DNA of 22,664 nt. Origin: a virus. The notes under the pieces are model-generated. The model saw nothing but the letters and a program-made list of their open reading frames with translations. It had not been told where the DNA came from and searched no databases. The stretch lies in the IMG/VR virus record IMGVR_UViG_3300003322_000119, positions 1 through 22,664 of that record. One strand, given 5' to 3'. The position numbers and the translations under genes are program-made. Numbering within the stretch: the first letter of the stretch is position 1; each line of letters starts with the position of its first letter. This document shows positions 6,515 through 14,207 of this stretch, piece by piece.

Positions 6515-8727
6515 TACTCAGGTCCAACGGCAGATACTTTGACTTTAACGCTGACATAGAAGTTGAGCGCCGATGGAAGCTTTTCGAAAACCTGAATCAA
6601 ACAGACGGTGATTTCTCGTATCGGTTTGAGATGGACAGGACGGCCAACAACATGGAGATACTCGGATTTCCGTATCCAGACTCAGTCAAGTCGATATACC
6701 GGTCTGTGCCATGCGACGTCCTGGACGATGATAACATCCCATTCCATATCGGTCATATTCGTGTGGAGGGACTTCCGACGGGTAAGATAGCATGTAGCTT
6801 TTTCTCAGGTAACTACAACTGGATATCACAACTCGGGGGCAGCATGCAGGATCTAGACTTCACCCAGTACGATGGGCCAATAACACTTTCAAATGTTGAG
6901 AATTCGTGGAGCAACGAAGAGGGCCGCATATTCCCATTGATCGATACTGGACTTCTTAATACTCGGAGCTATCGTAATATCAAGATTGAAGATTTTGTAC
7001 CTGGTGTATTTGTGAAGACCATCTTCCAGCGTATCACAAGGTCCACAGGTATAAAGTTTACAGGCGATTTGTTCAAGGACCCAATATTCAACTCGATGAT
7101 ATTGGTTAAGCAGAACGTAAGTCAAAAGGATTTAGAAGACAGATCATCGTTTGCAAACAAAACATCAGATCAGGCATTTACGGCCACAGGACCAGGAGCC
7201 AGTATCACAGTTCAGTTTCAGGACGATTTCAATTTCCCATATTATGACGGATCTAAAGGTAATTACGACTCATCAACGGGTATATACACCGCCGACGCGC
7301 CTATGTTTGTGGTTGCTGAAATTGATTTAGGAACAATCACTTACGTTTCACCAAACACACCAAACATTTCAGTAAGATTTTTCATCAATGGCTCTAACTA
7401 TGCGACTGTATACGACTCGGCATTCCCTGGCCCTACTCCAGCAAGCCCAATAGCAATAAATAAAATATCGAGACAAATATTCTTACAGTCTGGCGATCAA
7501 CTGACGGTTAATGTTTTTGCAATAGGAAATAACACTGTTACAATAAAAGCGAACTCTACATTTAAAGTAACCCCATTAAATATACTTTATGTAACAGGTC
7601 AAAATCTTGTACCTGACTGGACACAGGCGAAGTTTGTAAACAACATTATGTCTATGTTTTGTTGCGTTTCTGACTTCGATAAGGGAAGCAACACCGTCAC
7701 TATAGATTTCATGAACAATCTTTCTAGCAAAGAACCGATAGACCTATCAGACTATGTAACTCAGCAGGATGTTGACTTCCAGGAAATAGTATCTCCGTAC
7801 GCAAAATCAAACTCTTTGTCTTATCAGCCTAGCAGTGACGAAGATCTGCCAGACATTGTTATAACGTATGGGGTTGATGATGCTACAATAAATGGTAACG
7901 GCATCATCAGAATAGATAATGATTTTATAGAAGACACTGGAGAGATATTTAAAAGTGATTTCTCTGCGCCTAAAACATACGTGCATCCAGAGCTTCGATG
8001 TAGTATTGAGCGAGTAAATCTATTCAGCGCAAACGAGATAAAATCAACAGAGTTCACCCAAGTAACCAACCTTTTAACTGCTGCTAATTTCGATCTCGTA
8101 AACTCGGTAGATTTTTTTGATGGAGATCTGGTAAGAATAACAGAATCAACAAACGATCTATACAACGGCGATTGGATAGTCGAAGAGAACTCTGGCGGAA
8201 ATTTTACGCTTGTTGGCCTCCTTTTTTCAGCCGATGCAACCGGCAAGATCACAAAGATCACGCACAAGATAACCAACAATAAAGATGTACATTTGTTTGT
8301 TCAGACCAAATACGACTCGAATCAAGTACCCCAATATTCATCTCGATCGTCTTTTATATTTTCATCTGGCAGCACTAATGACACTGTTACCGACGTAGCA
8401 TATCCATACTTCAATCTGCTTAGCGTCGGTAATACGGTAAATAGCCTGTACAAACAATCGTTGTCTTTTGGAGACGTGACAGACCAACGGTCATACCAAA
8501 GGACGATCACGGATTCATACTGGCGCAACATTGAAAGAATTCTTAATGATCCTACGAAGGTTTACGAATCTGCTCTTTTGCCTAAAAGTGTATTCCTGTC
8601 TTTGACAGCGCTCAGACCTATCCGCATAAGAACACTGGAGACGGACAATTTATATTATCTTAACCGGGTAAGCGGTTACAAAAACAGCTACTTACCGTGC
8701 GATATTGAACTGGTCAAACTCTCTTAA
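6511..8727 (+). CDS. tail tip / baseplate protein with a C1q-like insert
   Basis: The 738-residue protein begins with a strand-rich domain (VERRWKLFENLNQ at 19-31). A probable insertion at about 230-355 reads like a C1q/TNF jelly roll: YYDGSKGNYDSSTGIYTA (244-261), then a strand with FFING, then FLQSGDQLTVNVF. A third copy of the NGxW module found in the preceding protein lies at about 528-582 (FFDGDLVRITE, then YNGDWIVEEN). It immediately precedes the tape measure, the usual place for distal tail or hub components in this gene order. The start overlaps the preceding stop as ATGA. A receptor or glycan-binding role for the jelly roll is inference. Confidence 0.58.
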   Translation: MILRSNGRYFDFNADIEVERRWKLFENLNQTDGDFSYRFEMDRTANNMEILGFPYPDSVKSIYRSVPCDVLDDDNIPFHIGHIRVEGLPTGKIACSFFSGNYNWISQLGGSMQDLDFTQYDGPITLSNVENSWSNEEGRIFPLIDTGLLNTRSYRNIKIEDFVPGVFVKTIFQRITRSTGIKFTGDLFKDPIFNSMILVKQNVSQKDLEDRSSFANKTSDQAFTATGPGASITVQFQDDFNFPYYDGSKGNYDSSTGIYTADAPMFVVAEIDLGTITYVSPNTPNISVRFFINGSNYATVYDSAFPGPTPASPIAINKISRQIFLQSGDQLTVNVFAIGNNTVTIKANSTFKVTPLNILYVTGQNLVPDWTQAKFVNNIMSMFCCVSDFDKGSNTVTIDFMNNLSSKEPIDLSDYVTQQDVDFQEIVSPYAKSNSLSYQPSSDEDLPDIVITYGVDDATINGNGIIRIDNDFIEDTGEIFKSDFSAPKTYVHPELRCSIERVNLFSANEIKSTEFTQVTNLLTAANFDLVNSVDFFDGDLVRITESTNDLYNGDWIVEENSGGNFTLVGLLFSADATGKITKITHKITNNKDVHLFVQTKYDSNQVPQYSSRSSFIFSSGSTNDTVTDVAYPYFNLLSVGNTVNSLYKQSLSFGDVTDQRSYQRTITDSYWRNIERILNDPTKVYESALLPKSVFLSLTALRPIRIRTLETDNLYYLNRVSGYKNSYLPCDIELVKLS

Positions 8728-8731
8728 AACA

Positions 8732-10699
8732 ATGGCAAACGAGAAAGACGAAGTAGTTTTAGAGGTTAAGATTGACACTGGAGCTGCAGAAAAAGAACTG
8801 CTTGGTGTTGAGAAGTCTATTCTTGGGACCAAAGCAGCTATTCAGGATCTGAACAAGGCGTACAAGGCCGGCACCATTACCCAGGACGAGTTCATCGAGG
8901 AAAGCGTGCGGCTTCAGGCTGTGCAGAAGAAAGAGCAGGAACAGAAGCGAACGTTGATCAGAACTATAGAGACTGAAAGCAACTCTCGTAACGCGTTAAA
9001 GCTCCGCGTTAATCAGCTTGCCAAGGAATACGACAACATAAACAGAAAGACGGTAGAAGGTGCCAGACGCGCGGCAGAGCTTGAAAAAGAACTCGCAGAT
9101 TTAAATGCCCAGATAAACAAGACATCAAAGAGCGCTGGACTATTCAAAGACCAGATAGGCAACTATCCTGATAAGCTCAGCGATGCTATTAGTAGTATAA
9201 ATGTCGCCGGCGTTTCAGTAGGAGATCTGGCAACGAAGTTCGGATCATTCGCAGGAATCGCCACAGCTGTAACGGGAACTGTAGGTGCGTTGGCTGGCGC
9301 TTATGTGGCAAGCGCATCGGGCGCTCGTGACCTTGAAAATGCTCAGATATTACTATCTAAGACTTATGCCGTTGCCGGTGAGGGTCTGGCTAATCTGATT
9401 AATGATGAGGATGATCAGGTGGGCATATTGGAGAAACTAACAACTTTTATTCTTCTTAGATATGTACCTGCATTATATGCGGAATCGGCATCTTATGCAG
9501 ATGCCGCCAAGAAACTAAAAGACCTGGAAATATCAAGAGCCTTTGCCGCTGGTGACGCAAAGAACGATGAGCGTAGGGCCGAGATTCTGAGGCGTATTAG
9601 GGATGATGAAGGAGTTGCTATTGAGGATCGAATTGCGGCATCTTCTAAGATTGACGATATCATTGAGACGGCCAAGCAACGAAGTATAATAGTTCTTAAG
9701 GCGGAGGCGCAAGCCATCAAGGAATCCACTGTAGGCTACGACAAGAACAGAGAGGCGCAGCTTGCCGTTGCTCAGATCACCGCAGAGATCGCTGACAAGG
9801 AGGAAGAGATTACTGGCAAGCTAACGGAGAACGTGACAGCTCGCCGTGCGCTCATTAAGCTTCAACAAGAACAGCTCGATCTTTATGCGCAGGAAATACG
9901 CGAGGCCAATAAGCCTAACGTAGATCTTACGCCTGGCAACAGCACAGGGATAAACGTAGTCCAAGGAACATCATTAACTGATCCTGCTATACAGGCCAGT
10001 GAGGCACGTATCGCACAATATACGAAGGAGCTTGAAGCTGTAGATTTCACTGAAAAACAAAAGGCTGATTATTACAGGCGCGGCGCTGAGCTGAGAAAAG
10101 AGATAGACGATATAAGCAATGAGGTATACTACAACTCGTTGGCGGCAACGTTCGGAAGCGTTGCGGGGTTATTCGAACAACAGTCTGCAGAGTACAAGTT
10201 ATTTGCATCAGCTGAGGCTATTGTTGCTACATATTCAGGGGCAACAAAGGCCTACGACGCACTTGCACAAATACCGTATGTTGGGCCTGCCTTGGGCACC
10301 GCCGCCGCCGCCGCCGCTATCGTAGCGGGCCTGGCAAACGTGGCTCAAATCAACGGCGTGCAGTTCGCTGCAGGTGGTTACACCGGCCCAGGATTCGGGA
10401 CGCCGGATAGTTCTGGATTCAAGCCAGCCGGCATCGTACACGAGCACGAGTACGTTACCCCAAAGCGCGTGGTCATGATGCCTCAGGCGCAGTATCACAT
10501 CAATGCGCTGGAGAACATGAGAACCCGTGGGTATGCCGATGACGGCCTTGTCACAGGACAAGCCACGTATTACGCAGAGCAGGCTTATATAACAGCAGAC
10601 GCGATCGAGAACATGCCGCCGCCCGAGGTATCTGTATATGAGATCACCAAATTGCAAAGACGTATTGCGGCGCGTGAAAAGACTTCAAGACTATCATGA
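8732..10699 (+). CDS. phage tail tape measure protein
   Basis: This protein sets tail length and is packed inside the tube. At 655 residues, the ~0.15 nm per residue rule gives a tail near 100 nm. Residues 1-140 are a charged coiled coil (repeating E/K/Q heptads). A hydrophobic segment lies at about 165-205 (FAGIATAVTGTVGALAGAYV). Long amphipathic helices follow, then an Ala/Gly stretch (about 500-540), and a C-terminal patch with FAAGGYTGPGFG, PAGIVHEHEYV and TPKRVV, a well-known ending of tape measures in Bacteroidota phages. ATG 8732 (MANEKDE), 4 bases past the previous stop, is preferred over a TTG at 8705 inside the preceding gene. The poly-Ala run is coded by a GCC repeat near 10298-10317. 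Confidence 0.88.
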   Translation: MANEKDEVVLEVKIDTGAAEKELLGVEKSILGTKAAIQDLNKAYKAGTITQDEFIEESVRLQAVQKKEQEQKRTLIRTIETESNSRNALKLRVNQLAKEYDNINRKTVEGARRAAELEKELADLNAQINKTSKSAGLFKDQIGNYPDKLSDAISSINVAGVSVGDLATKFGSFAGIATAVTGTVGALAGAYVASASGARDLENAQILLSKTYAVAGEGLANLINDEDDQVGILEKLTTFILLRYVPALYAESASYADAAKKLKDLEISRAFAAGDAKNDERRAEILRRIRDDEGVAIEDRIAASSKIDDIIETAKQRSIIVLKAEAQAIKESTVGYDKNREAQLAVAQITAEIADKEEEITGKLTENVTARRALIKLQQEQLDLYAQEIREANKPNVDLTPGNSTGINVVQGTSLTDPAIQASEARIAQYTKELEAVDFTEKQKADYYRRGAELRKEIDDISNEVYYNSLAATFGSVAGLFEQQSAEYKLFASAEAIVATYSGATKAYDALAQIPYVGPALGTAAAAAAIVAGLANVAQINGVQFAAGGYTGPGFGTPDSSGFKPAGIVHEHEYVTPKRVVMMPQAQYHINALENMRTRGYADDGLVTGQATYYAEQAYITADAIENMPPPEVSVYEITKLQRRIAAREKTSRLS

Positions 10700-10887
10700 A
10701 AGACATAACTAGCATACCCAAAGAGATTATCGCGCAAGGTGTCGCGGCGGGGCTGATAGAGCCTGTGAAGATGAAGCACCACGCTATCATGTGTGACCTA
10801 AACAAAGGCATGAATGTGCAGCAGGCCGCCGATAAATACTCGATATCGAGGCGCGAGATTTTCCGCCTGAAGAAAAAATACAAGTGA
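10696..10887 (+). CDS. small helix-turn-helix protein
   Basis: The 63-residue protein ends in a clear HTH-like segment (about 35-62): GMNVQQAADKYSISRREIF, then a basic RLKKKYK tail. The pattern of two Ala in helix 2, a turn, IS, and a recognition helix matches resolvase/Mor-type HTH domains. The N-terminal half is helical without a known motif. It is ATGA-coupled to the tape measure, so it is made late with structural proteins. Possible roles are regulation of the head gene downstream, which starts behind a palindrome and hairpin, or a DNA-binding role in packaging. Neither is demonstrated. Confidence 0.65.
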   Translation: MKDITSIPKEIIAQGVAAGLIEPVKMKHHAIMCDLNKGMNVQQAADKYSISRREIFRLKKKYK

Positions 10888-10943
10888 CGCGTCATATTCA
10901 CTTTTGACGACTGACCGCCAGTTTGTCCATAAATTGGCGGCAG
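10885..10943 (+). promoter_or_regulatory. palindrome and hairpin before the capsid gene
   Basis: TGACGCGTCA (10885-10894) is a perfect 10-bp palindrome that includes the HTH gene stop. TGACG recurs at 10905-10909. A 10-bp hairpin follows: CCGCCAGTTT (10915-10924) with AAATTGGCGG (10931-10940), one G-U pair, loop GTCCAT, ending 3 bases before ATG 10944. With no T-run after it, it is not a classic terminator. It could control translation of the capsid ORF, act as an RNA processing site, or mark an operator. No promoter was confidently seen. Confidence 0.5.
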
Positions 10944-13232
10944 ATGTCTGTTTGTCATATCTATATCGACGACATAATCACCGGCGACACCTTGAAAGAG
11001 GTGAAGGCGGTGCTGGCACAAAACGCGGCTGCTGAGCGCATAAAGCTTCACGTCGCGTCGCCTGGCGGTTCTGTATACGCTGGGTACAACATCTATCACG
11101 CACTCAAGCTCACGGGTAAACCAATATCAACCACCATCGAGGGCGAAGCCCAATCGATGGCAACCTTCATCGCCATGGCAGGCGATGAAATCGAGATCTG
11201 CGATCCTTCCATGTTCATGATCCACATGCCCAGTTCTGAAGTTCAGGGCACATCGGAGGACATGAGGCAAGGCGCAGTAGAACTCGAGACGATCGAAAGA
11301 GACATGATCGAGGCTTACGCCCGTAAGACGGGCCTCTCTACCGATGCGATAGCAGAGATGATGCGCAAGACTACACGTCTTAATGCGCAACAGGCGGTTG
11401 ATATGAAGTTCGTGGACAAGAAGCTGAGCCACTACATGCGAGCCGTCGCGCTCGGAAAATCAAAAATTATGAAAGACAATCCTAAAACTTTCGCTGAAAA
11501 AATTATCGCCCTCGCGGCTCCATTTCTGGGTGCACCTCATGCGAACGGCCCACATGCCATAGACCTCAAGATAAAAGGTGGCGAACAGGATGGCAAGGTC
11601 TTGAACGTCATGTCAGAAGATGGCGAACTCGAAGGCAAGCCGGCTACTATCGATGGACAGCCAGCACAAGGCACATACCCGCTCCAGGACGGTCGGTCGA
11701 TCACCTGCGAAGGCGGTATCGTGACTTCCGTACAGGAAGCACAAGCCGCCGCTCCAGCCCCGGCCGCTCCCCCGGCTCAGCCTAACCAGGCAGCCCCTGC
11801 GCCCGCACCCGCCCCGGCTCCAGCTCCTACTCAGAGTGCCGCAGAACAACAGCTCGCTGCCCAAGTGGCTGTAATGAAGGCAGAGAAAGAGGCCGCCGAG
11901 GCTAAAGCCGCCGCCGCCATCGCCGAAAAAGCGACCGCCGTGCAGGCTCTCGCTCAAATCAACACAGAGATGCAACAACAACTCGCAGGCGATCCTGCCC
12001 CGCCGTCACGCGGAACCGGACCCACTATGAAAGCAAAGATCAACAGCAAGCAGCGCGAGGAAGTTATGGTGTTCATGGCAACACACATGCCCTGGATTCT
12101 CGACCGGTATCCGGCCAAGGATGTAGAGAAATATGCCCTAAACCCGGGCCCGATGATGATCTCCATACTGGAGACCAACTTCAACTACACCTATCCTGGC
12201 ATCCTCACCACAGACGTCTACTACAAGCCTACCCTGGGTAGCCCTGCCCTGTCCGACATCTTCACGATCGACCAGGGCATCAAGGACAAAAAGCGCTACA
12301 ACCTGGTAAGCCCGATATCAAAGATCCTGAAGCCATACACCGGATGCGACCGTGTATTCAACGGCAACCGCTCGCTCATCACCAACACCACCGTACAGGT
12401 GAAGGAATTCCAGATCAACGAGAGCTGGTGTAAGGACGACTTTACCCAGCAGCTGACCGGCAGCTATAACCACTTGGCGCAAGAATGGCTGCGCACCGGA
12501 ATCGATTCGTTCGACCCCAGCGGCACGCCTATTGCGACTATTATTGACAATGTGCTATCCAACGCGCTGCGTCTCGACGTATTCCGTCGTGCATCGTTCG
12601 CGGCCGGCAACAGCTCGGATGATGACTATAACCAGTTCGACGGGTTCTGGGACCGTCTGATTGATTCGTCCGGCGGCTCAAACTACTGCGTCGTACGCGC
12701 CTCAGCAACGAATGGTGCAGGTGCTGTAGGCTTCGGAACTGGGACGCTGGCTCAAAACGCAGCCCTGACGGCATTGGAGTCTGCTTACGCTAACTCAAAC
12801 ATCCTGCTCAAGGACTGGGACAACATCTACGCCCAATTCGGCGGACAAGTTCAGAAGCCAGTTTTCTGGGTTACGCGATCTGTGTGGGACAACTACTACA
12901 ACTCGCTGATCGGTACCGGCGCGGTGACCGAGCAGGCTTTCGAGAACCTGCAGAAGGGTCTCCAGACGTTGACATACAAGGGCTACGCTGTCCGCCCCGT
13001 GTCACTGTGGGATCAGTTCTTAGCTGAATCTGACAACCCGCTGACCGGCACCACCCGCCACTTGATCGCATTCACTACCCGCGATAATCACATCCTGGGC
13101 GTGGAGAACGGTGCAGATCTGAACAAGATCGATGGCTGGTATGAGCGGAAAGATCGCAAGTACTACTTTGAGGGAAACATGAAGATGGGTTACAACTATC
13201 TGCACTGCGACCTTCAGACCATCGTTTACTAA
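10944..13232 (+). CDS. head maturation protease - scaffold - major capsid protein fusion
   Basis: A single uninterrupted 762-residue ORF covers three head functions. Residues 1-170 are a ClpP-like (S14) prohead protease: SPGGSVYAGYNIY (39-51), nucleophile Ser71 in EGEAQSMA, His94 in MIHMP. At the usual Asp position (about 143) Thr is seen. Residues ~176-360 are scaffold-like: a beta segment with DG repeats, a long Pro/Ala linker, then a Glu/Ala/Lys coiled coil. From about 362 (MKAKINSK) the sequence is a ~400-residue major capsid protein of HK97 type. ATG 10944 is preferred over an in-frame TTG at 10923, which is buried in a hairpin. Internal ATGs at 11469 and 12027 fall at domain borders and could yield separate scaffold and capsid products. 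Confidence 0.82.
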   Translation: MSVCHIYIDDIITGDTLKEVKAVLAQNAAAERIKLHVASPGGSVYAGYNIYHALKLTGKPISTTIEGEAQSMATFIAMAGDEIEICDPSMFMIHMPSSEVQGTSEDMRQGAVELETIERDMIEAYARKTGLSTDAIAEMMRKTTRLNAQQAVDMKFVDKKLSHYMRAVALGKSKIMKDNPKTFAEKIIALAAPFLGAPHANGPHAIDLKIKGGEQDGKVLNVMSEDGELEGKPATIDGQPAQGTYPLQDGRSITCEGGIVTSVQEAQAAAPAPAAPPAQPNQAAPAPAPAPAPAPTQSAAEQQLAAQVAVMKAEKEAAEAKAAAAIAEKATAVQALAQINTEMQQQLAGDPAPPSRGTGPTMKAKINSKQREEVMVFMATHMPWILDRYPAKDVEKYALNPGPMMISILETNFNYTYPGILTTDVYYKPTLGSPALSDIFTIDQGIKDKKRYNLVSPISKILKPYTGCDRVFNGNRSLITNTTVQVKEFQINESWCKDDFTQQLTGSYNHLAQEWLRTGIDSFDPSGTPIATIIDNVLSNALRLDVFRRASFAAGNSSDDDYNQFDGFWDRLIDSSGGSNYCVVRASATNGAGAVGFGTGTLAQNAALTALESAYANSNILLKDWDNIYAQFGGQVQKPVFWVTRSVWDNYYNSLIGTGAVTEQAFENLQKGLQTLTYKGYAVRPVSLWDQFLAESDNPLTGTTRHLIAFTTRDNHILGVENGADLNKIDGWYERKDRKYYFEGNMKMGYNYLHCDLQTIVY

Positions 13233-13233
13233 A

Positions 13234-13240
13234 AAGGAGG
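13234..13240 (+). promoter_or_regulatory. strong Shine-Dalgarno for the tail tube gene
   Basis: AAGGAGG lies 4 bases before ATG 13245. It is the best ribosome binding site in the window, where most starts have none, and fits a protein needed in many copies. Confidence 0.85.
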
Positions 13241-13244
13241 TAAC

Positions 13245-13799
13245 ATGGCATGTAAGATAACAACCGGCCTCGCTTTCTCGTGCTCAGATCAGGTGCGAGT
13301 AGGCGGCCTGGCCCCAGATTTCTGGGTGGGATACCTGTCTGAGCTGGACACGCTGTTCAGCCTCGGGCAGGCATCCGACATCAATGCGATCGACTTCGGC
13401 AGCTACGGTGGCCTGCGCAAGTTCTCAGGCAACAAGTTCTGGCATCAGGCAAGCCAAGAGCTCCAGGTTGCGCAAGGATCAGGAAACCGTTCGTGGAAAC
13501 AGACGTTCGTAGCCAAGCTGCTTGCAGACTCAACCGCTGACGACGTGAGCCTCCAGACGTTGTGCCTCGGTAATGACATATTCATTATCTTCCAGGACAG
13601 CAACCAGCAGTTCTACATCGCCGGCGCGGGTGCAGGTCTAACAGCCGAAAGCGACACGCAAAGCAGCGGCCAGACTGGCGACTCGGACACTACCGACACG
13701 GTGACGCTTTCCGGCTCTGAACTTACCAGATTCCTTCGGTTCCGGGTGGGTAATTCAGCGTCCGCCACACTGGCGTATCTGCGTAGCTTCGAGCTTTAA
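13245..13799 (+). CDS. putative major tail tube protein
   Basis: The 184-residue protein begins MACKITTGLAFSCSDQVRVGG, an N-terminus of the style found in tail tube subunits of Bacteroidota siphoviruses. The body is beta-rich with alternating hydrophobic residues. Gly-rich AGAGAGLTAES (about 127-137), an acidic Ser/Thr loop and a final strand sequence ending YLRSFEL follow. Size (about 150-200 residues), copy-number hint (a strong SD) and position directly after the capsid gene and before a terminator all fit a tube subunit. A head decoration protein is the alternative. The start is fixed by the SD. Confidence 0.65.
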   Translation: MACKITTGLAFSCSDQVRVGGLAPDFWVGYLSELDTLFSLGQASDINAIDFGSYGGLRKFSGNKFWHQASQELQVAQGSGNRSWKQTFVAKLLADSTADDVSLQTLCLGNDIFIIFQDSNQQFYIAGAGAGLTAESDTQSSGQTGDSDTTDTVTLSGSELTRFLRFRVGNSASATLAYLRSFEL

Positions 13800-13823
13800 A
13801 AATTCAGGCGTTCATATTCATTA

Positions 13824-13858
13824 AAGAAAGGCGGTCGAAAGGCTGCCTTTTTTATTTG
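13824..13858 (+). terminator. strong intrinsic terminator after the tail tube gene
   Basis: The stem AAAGGCGGTC (13827-13836) pairs over 10 bp, with two G-U pairs, with GGCTGCCTTT (13841-13850) around a GAAA tetraloop. It is followed by TTTATTT, and the pairing can extend into the flanking A and T residues. It marks the end of the morphogenesis transcript and separates it from the accessory cassette. Confidence 0.88.
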
Positions 13859-13860
13859 TA

Positions 13861-13886
13861 TTTGTCATACATTTGTCATACATTTA
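13861..13886 (+). repeat. 11-bp tandem repeat with promoter-like TAnnTTTG motif
   Basis: TTTGTCATACA occurs twice back to back (13861-13871 and 13872-13882) with a partial third copy (TTTA). Each unit junction creates TACATTT. The first gives TACATTTG (13868-13875), an exact match to the Bacteroidota -7 element TAnnTTTG. No well-spaced -33 TTTG precedes that copy; TTTG 13855-13858 lies 20 bases before the weaker TACATTTA. It probably holds the promoter and possibly the operator of the cassette, because it follows a terminator and ends 10 bases before ATG 13892. Confidence 0.5.
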
Positions 13887-13891
13887 GCGTC

Positions 13892-14110
13892 ATGAATATA
13901 ACGCTTACCATCAACGAATTGAACGACCGGCGCAAGGATCTTGAGTCGTCAATCGCAAAGAACAAAGAGGAGATCAAGGCCATTAACCTGAAGCTCCGGA
14001 AGCTGGACACGCTCGTTAAAAAAGCCGAGGAGCTATTCAATGAAAACGGAACGACTGAATCTACGGACGACGCCAAGGGCGAAGGAATGCGCGGAGAGCC
14101 AAGCGAATAA
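13892..14110 (+). CDS. small coiled-coil protein, 72 aa
   Basis: The protein begins MNITLTINELNDRRKDLESS. Residues 8-52 are an almost unbroken Lys/Glu/Leu coiled coil; the last 20 residues are an acidic, Gly/Glu-rich tail. No family was recognised. ATG 13892 is chosen because the longer frame back to a TTG at 13856 would run through the tandem repeats. It is the first gene after the terminator. Its 3' end overlaps the ribbon-helix-helix gene in another frame by 71 bases. It may act with that protein as a dimerising partner, but this is a guess from adjacency. Confidence 0.6.
   Translation: MNITLTINELNDRRKDLESSIAKNKEEIKAINLKLRKLDTLVKKAEELFNENGTTESTDDAKGEGMRGEPSE
14027..14032 (+). promoter_or_regulatory. 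Shine-Dalgarno for the ribbon-helix-helix gene
   Basis: GAGGAG lies 7 bases before ATG 14040, inside the upstream coiled-coil gene. It supports independent initiation of the overlapping gene. Confidence 0.6.
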
Positions 14111-14207
14111 GCTCGGTATATCCGTAAGTTCTTATGTCGAACGCTTAATACTCGAAAACTGTGGACGAGAAAAAGGAAATTCTGAACGCTCTAAAAGCAA
14201 GCCGTGA
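14040..14207 (+). CDS. small ribbon-helix-helix (Arc/MetJ-like) protein, 55 aa
   Basis: The frame reads an RHH fold in order: strand ERLNLRTT (residues 4-11), helix 1 PRAKECAESQANKLG (12-26), turn ISV, and helix 2 SSYVERLILEN (30-40), then a basic Ser/Lys tail. The Thr/Pro turn, G-x-S between the helices and hydrophobic spacing match RHH DNA-binding proteins, which bind tandem operator repeats as dimers. It overlaps the coiled-coil gene by 71 bases and the next small gene by 47, each in a different frame, and has its own SD. A repressor of this cassette acting on the 13861-13882 tandem repeats is plausible but untested. Confidence 0.65.
   Translation: MKTERLNLRTTPRAKECAESQANKLGISVSSYVERLILENCGREKGNSERSKSKP

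Noticed and set aside
3908-8727. diversity-generating retroelement target in the tail proteins
   Set aside because: No reverse transcriptase, template repeat or VR-like C-terminal repeat was seen in the window.
10298-10317. GCC/CCG microsatellite as a possible phase-variation tract
   Set aside because: It is in-frame and codes for the expected alanine-rich helix. Unit changes would be multiples of three and would only vary alanine number.
10235-10657. 140-aa minus-strand open frame opposite the tape measure gene
   Set aside because: It is a mirror of the strongly supported tape measure. Its product is His/Arg/Cys-rich with no motif, and no other gene in the window is on that strand.
10923-10943. 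TTG 10923 as start of the capsid ORF
   Set aside because: It lies inside the hairpin and would add seven residues before a normal ATG. ATG 10944 gives the usual protease N-terminus.
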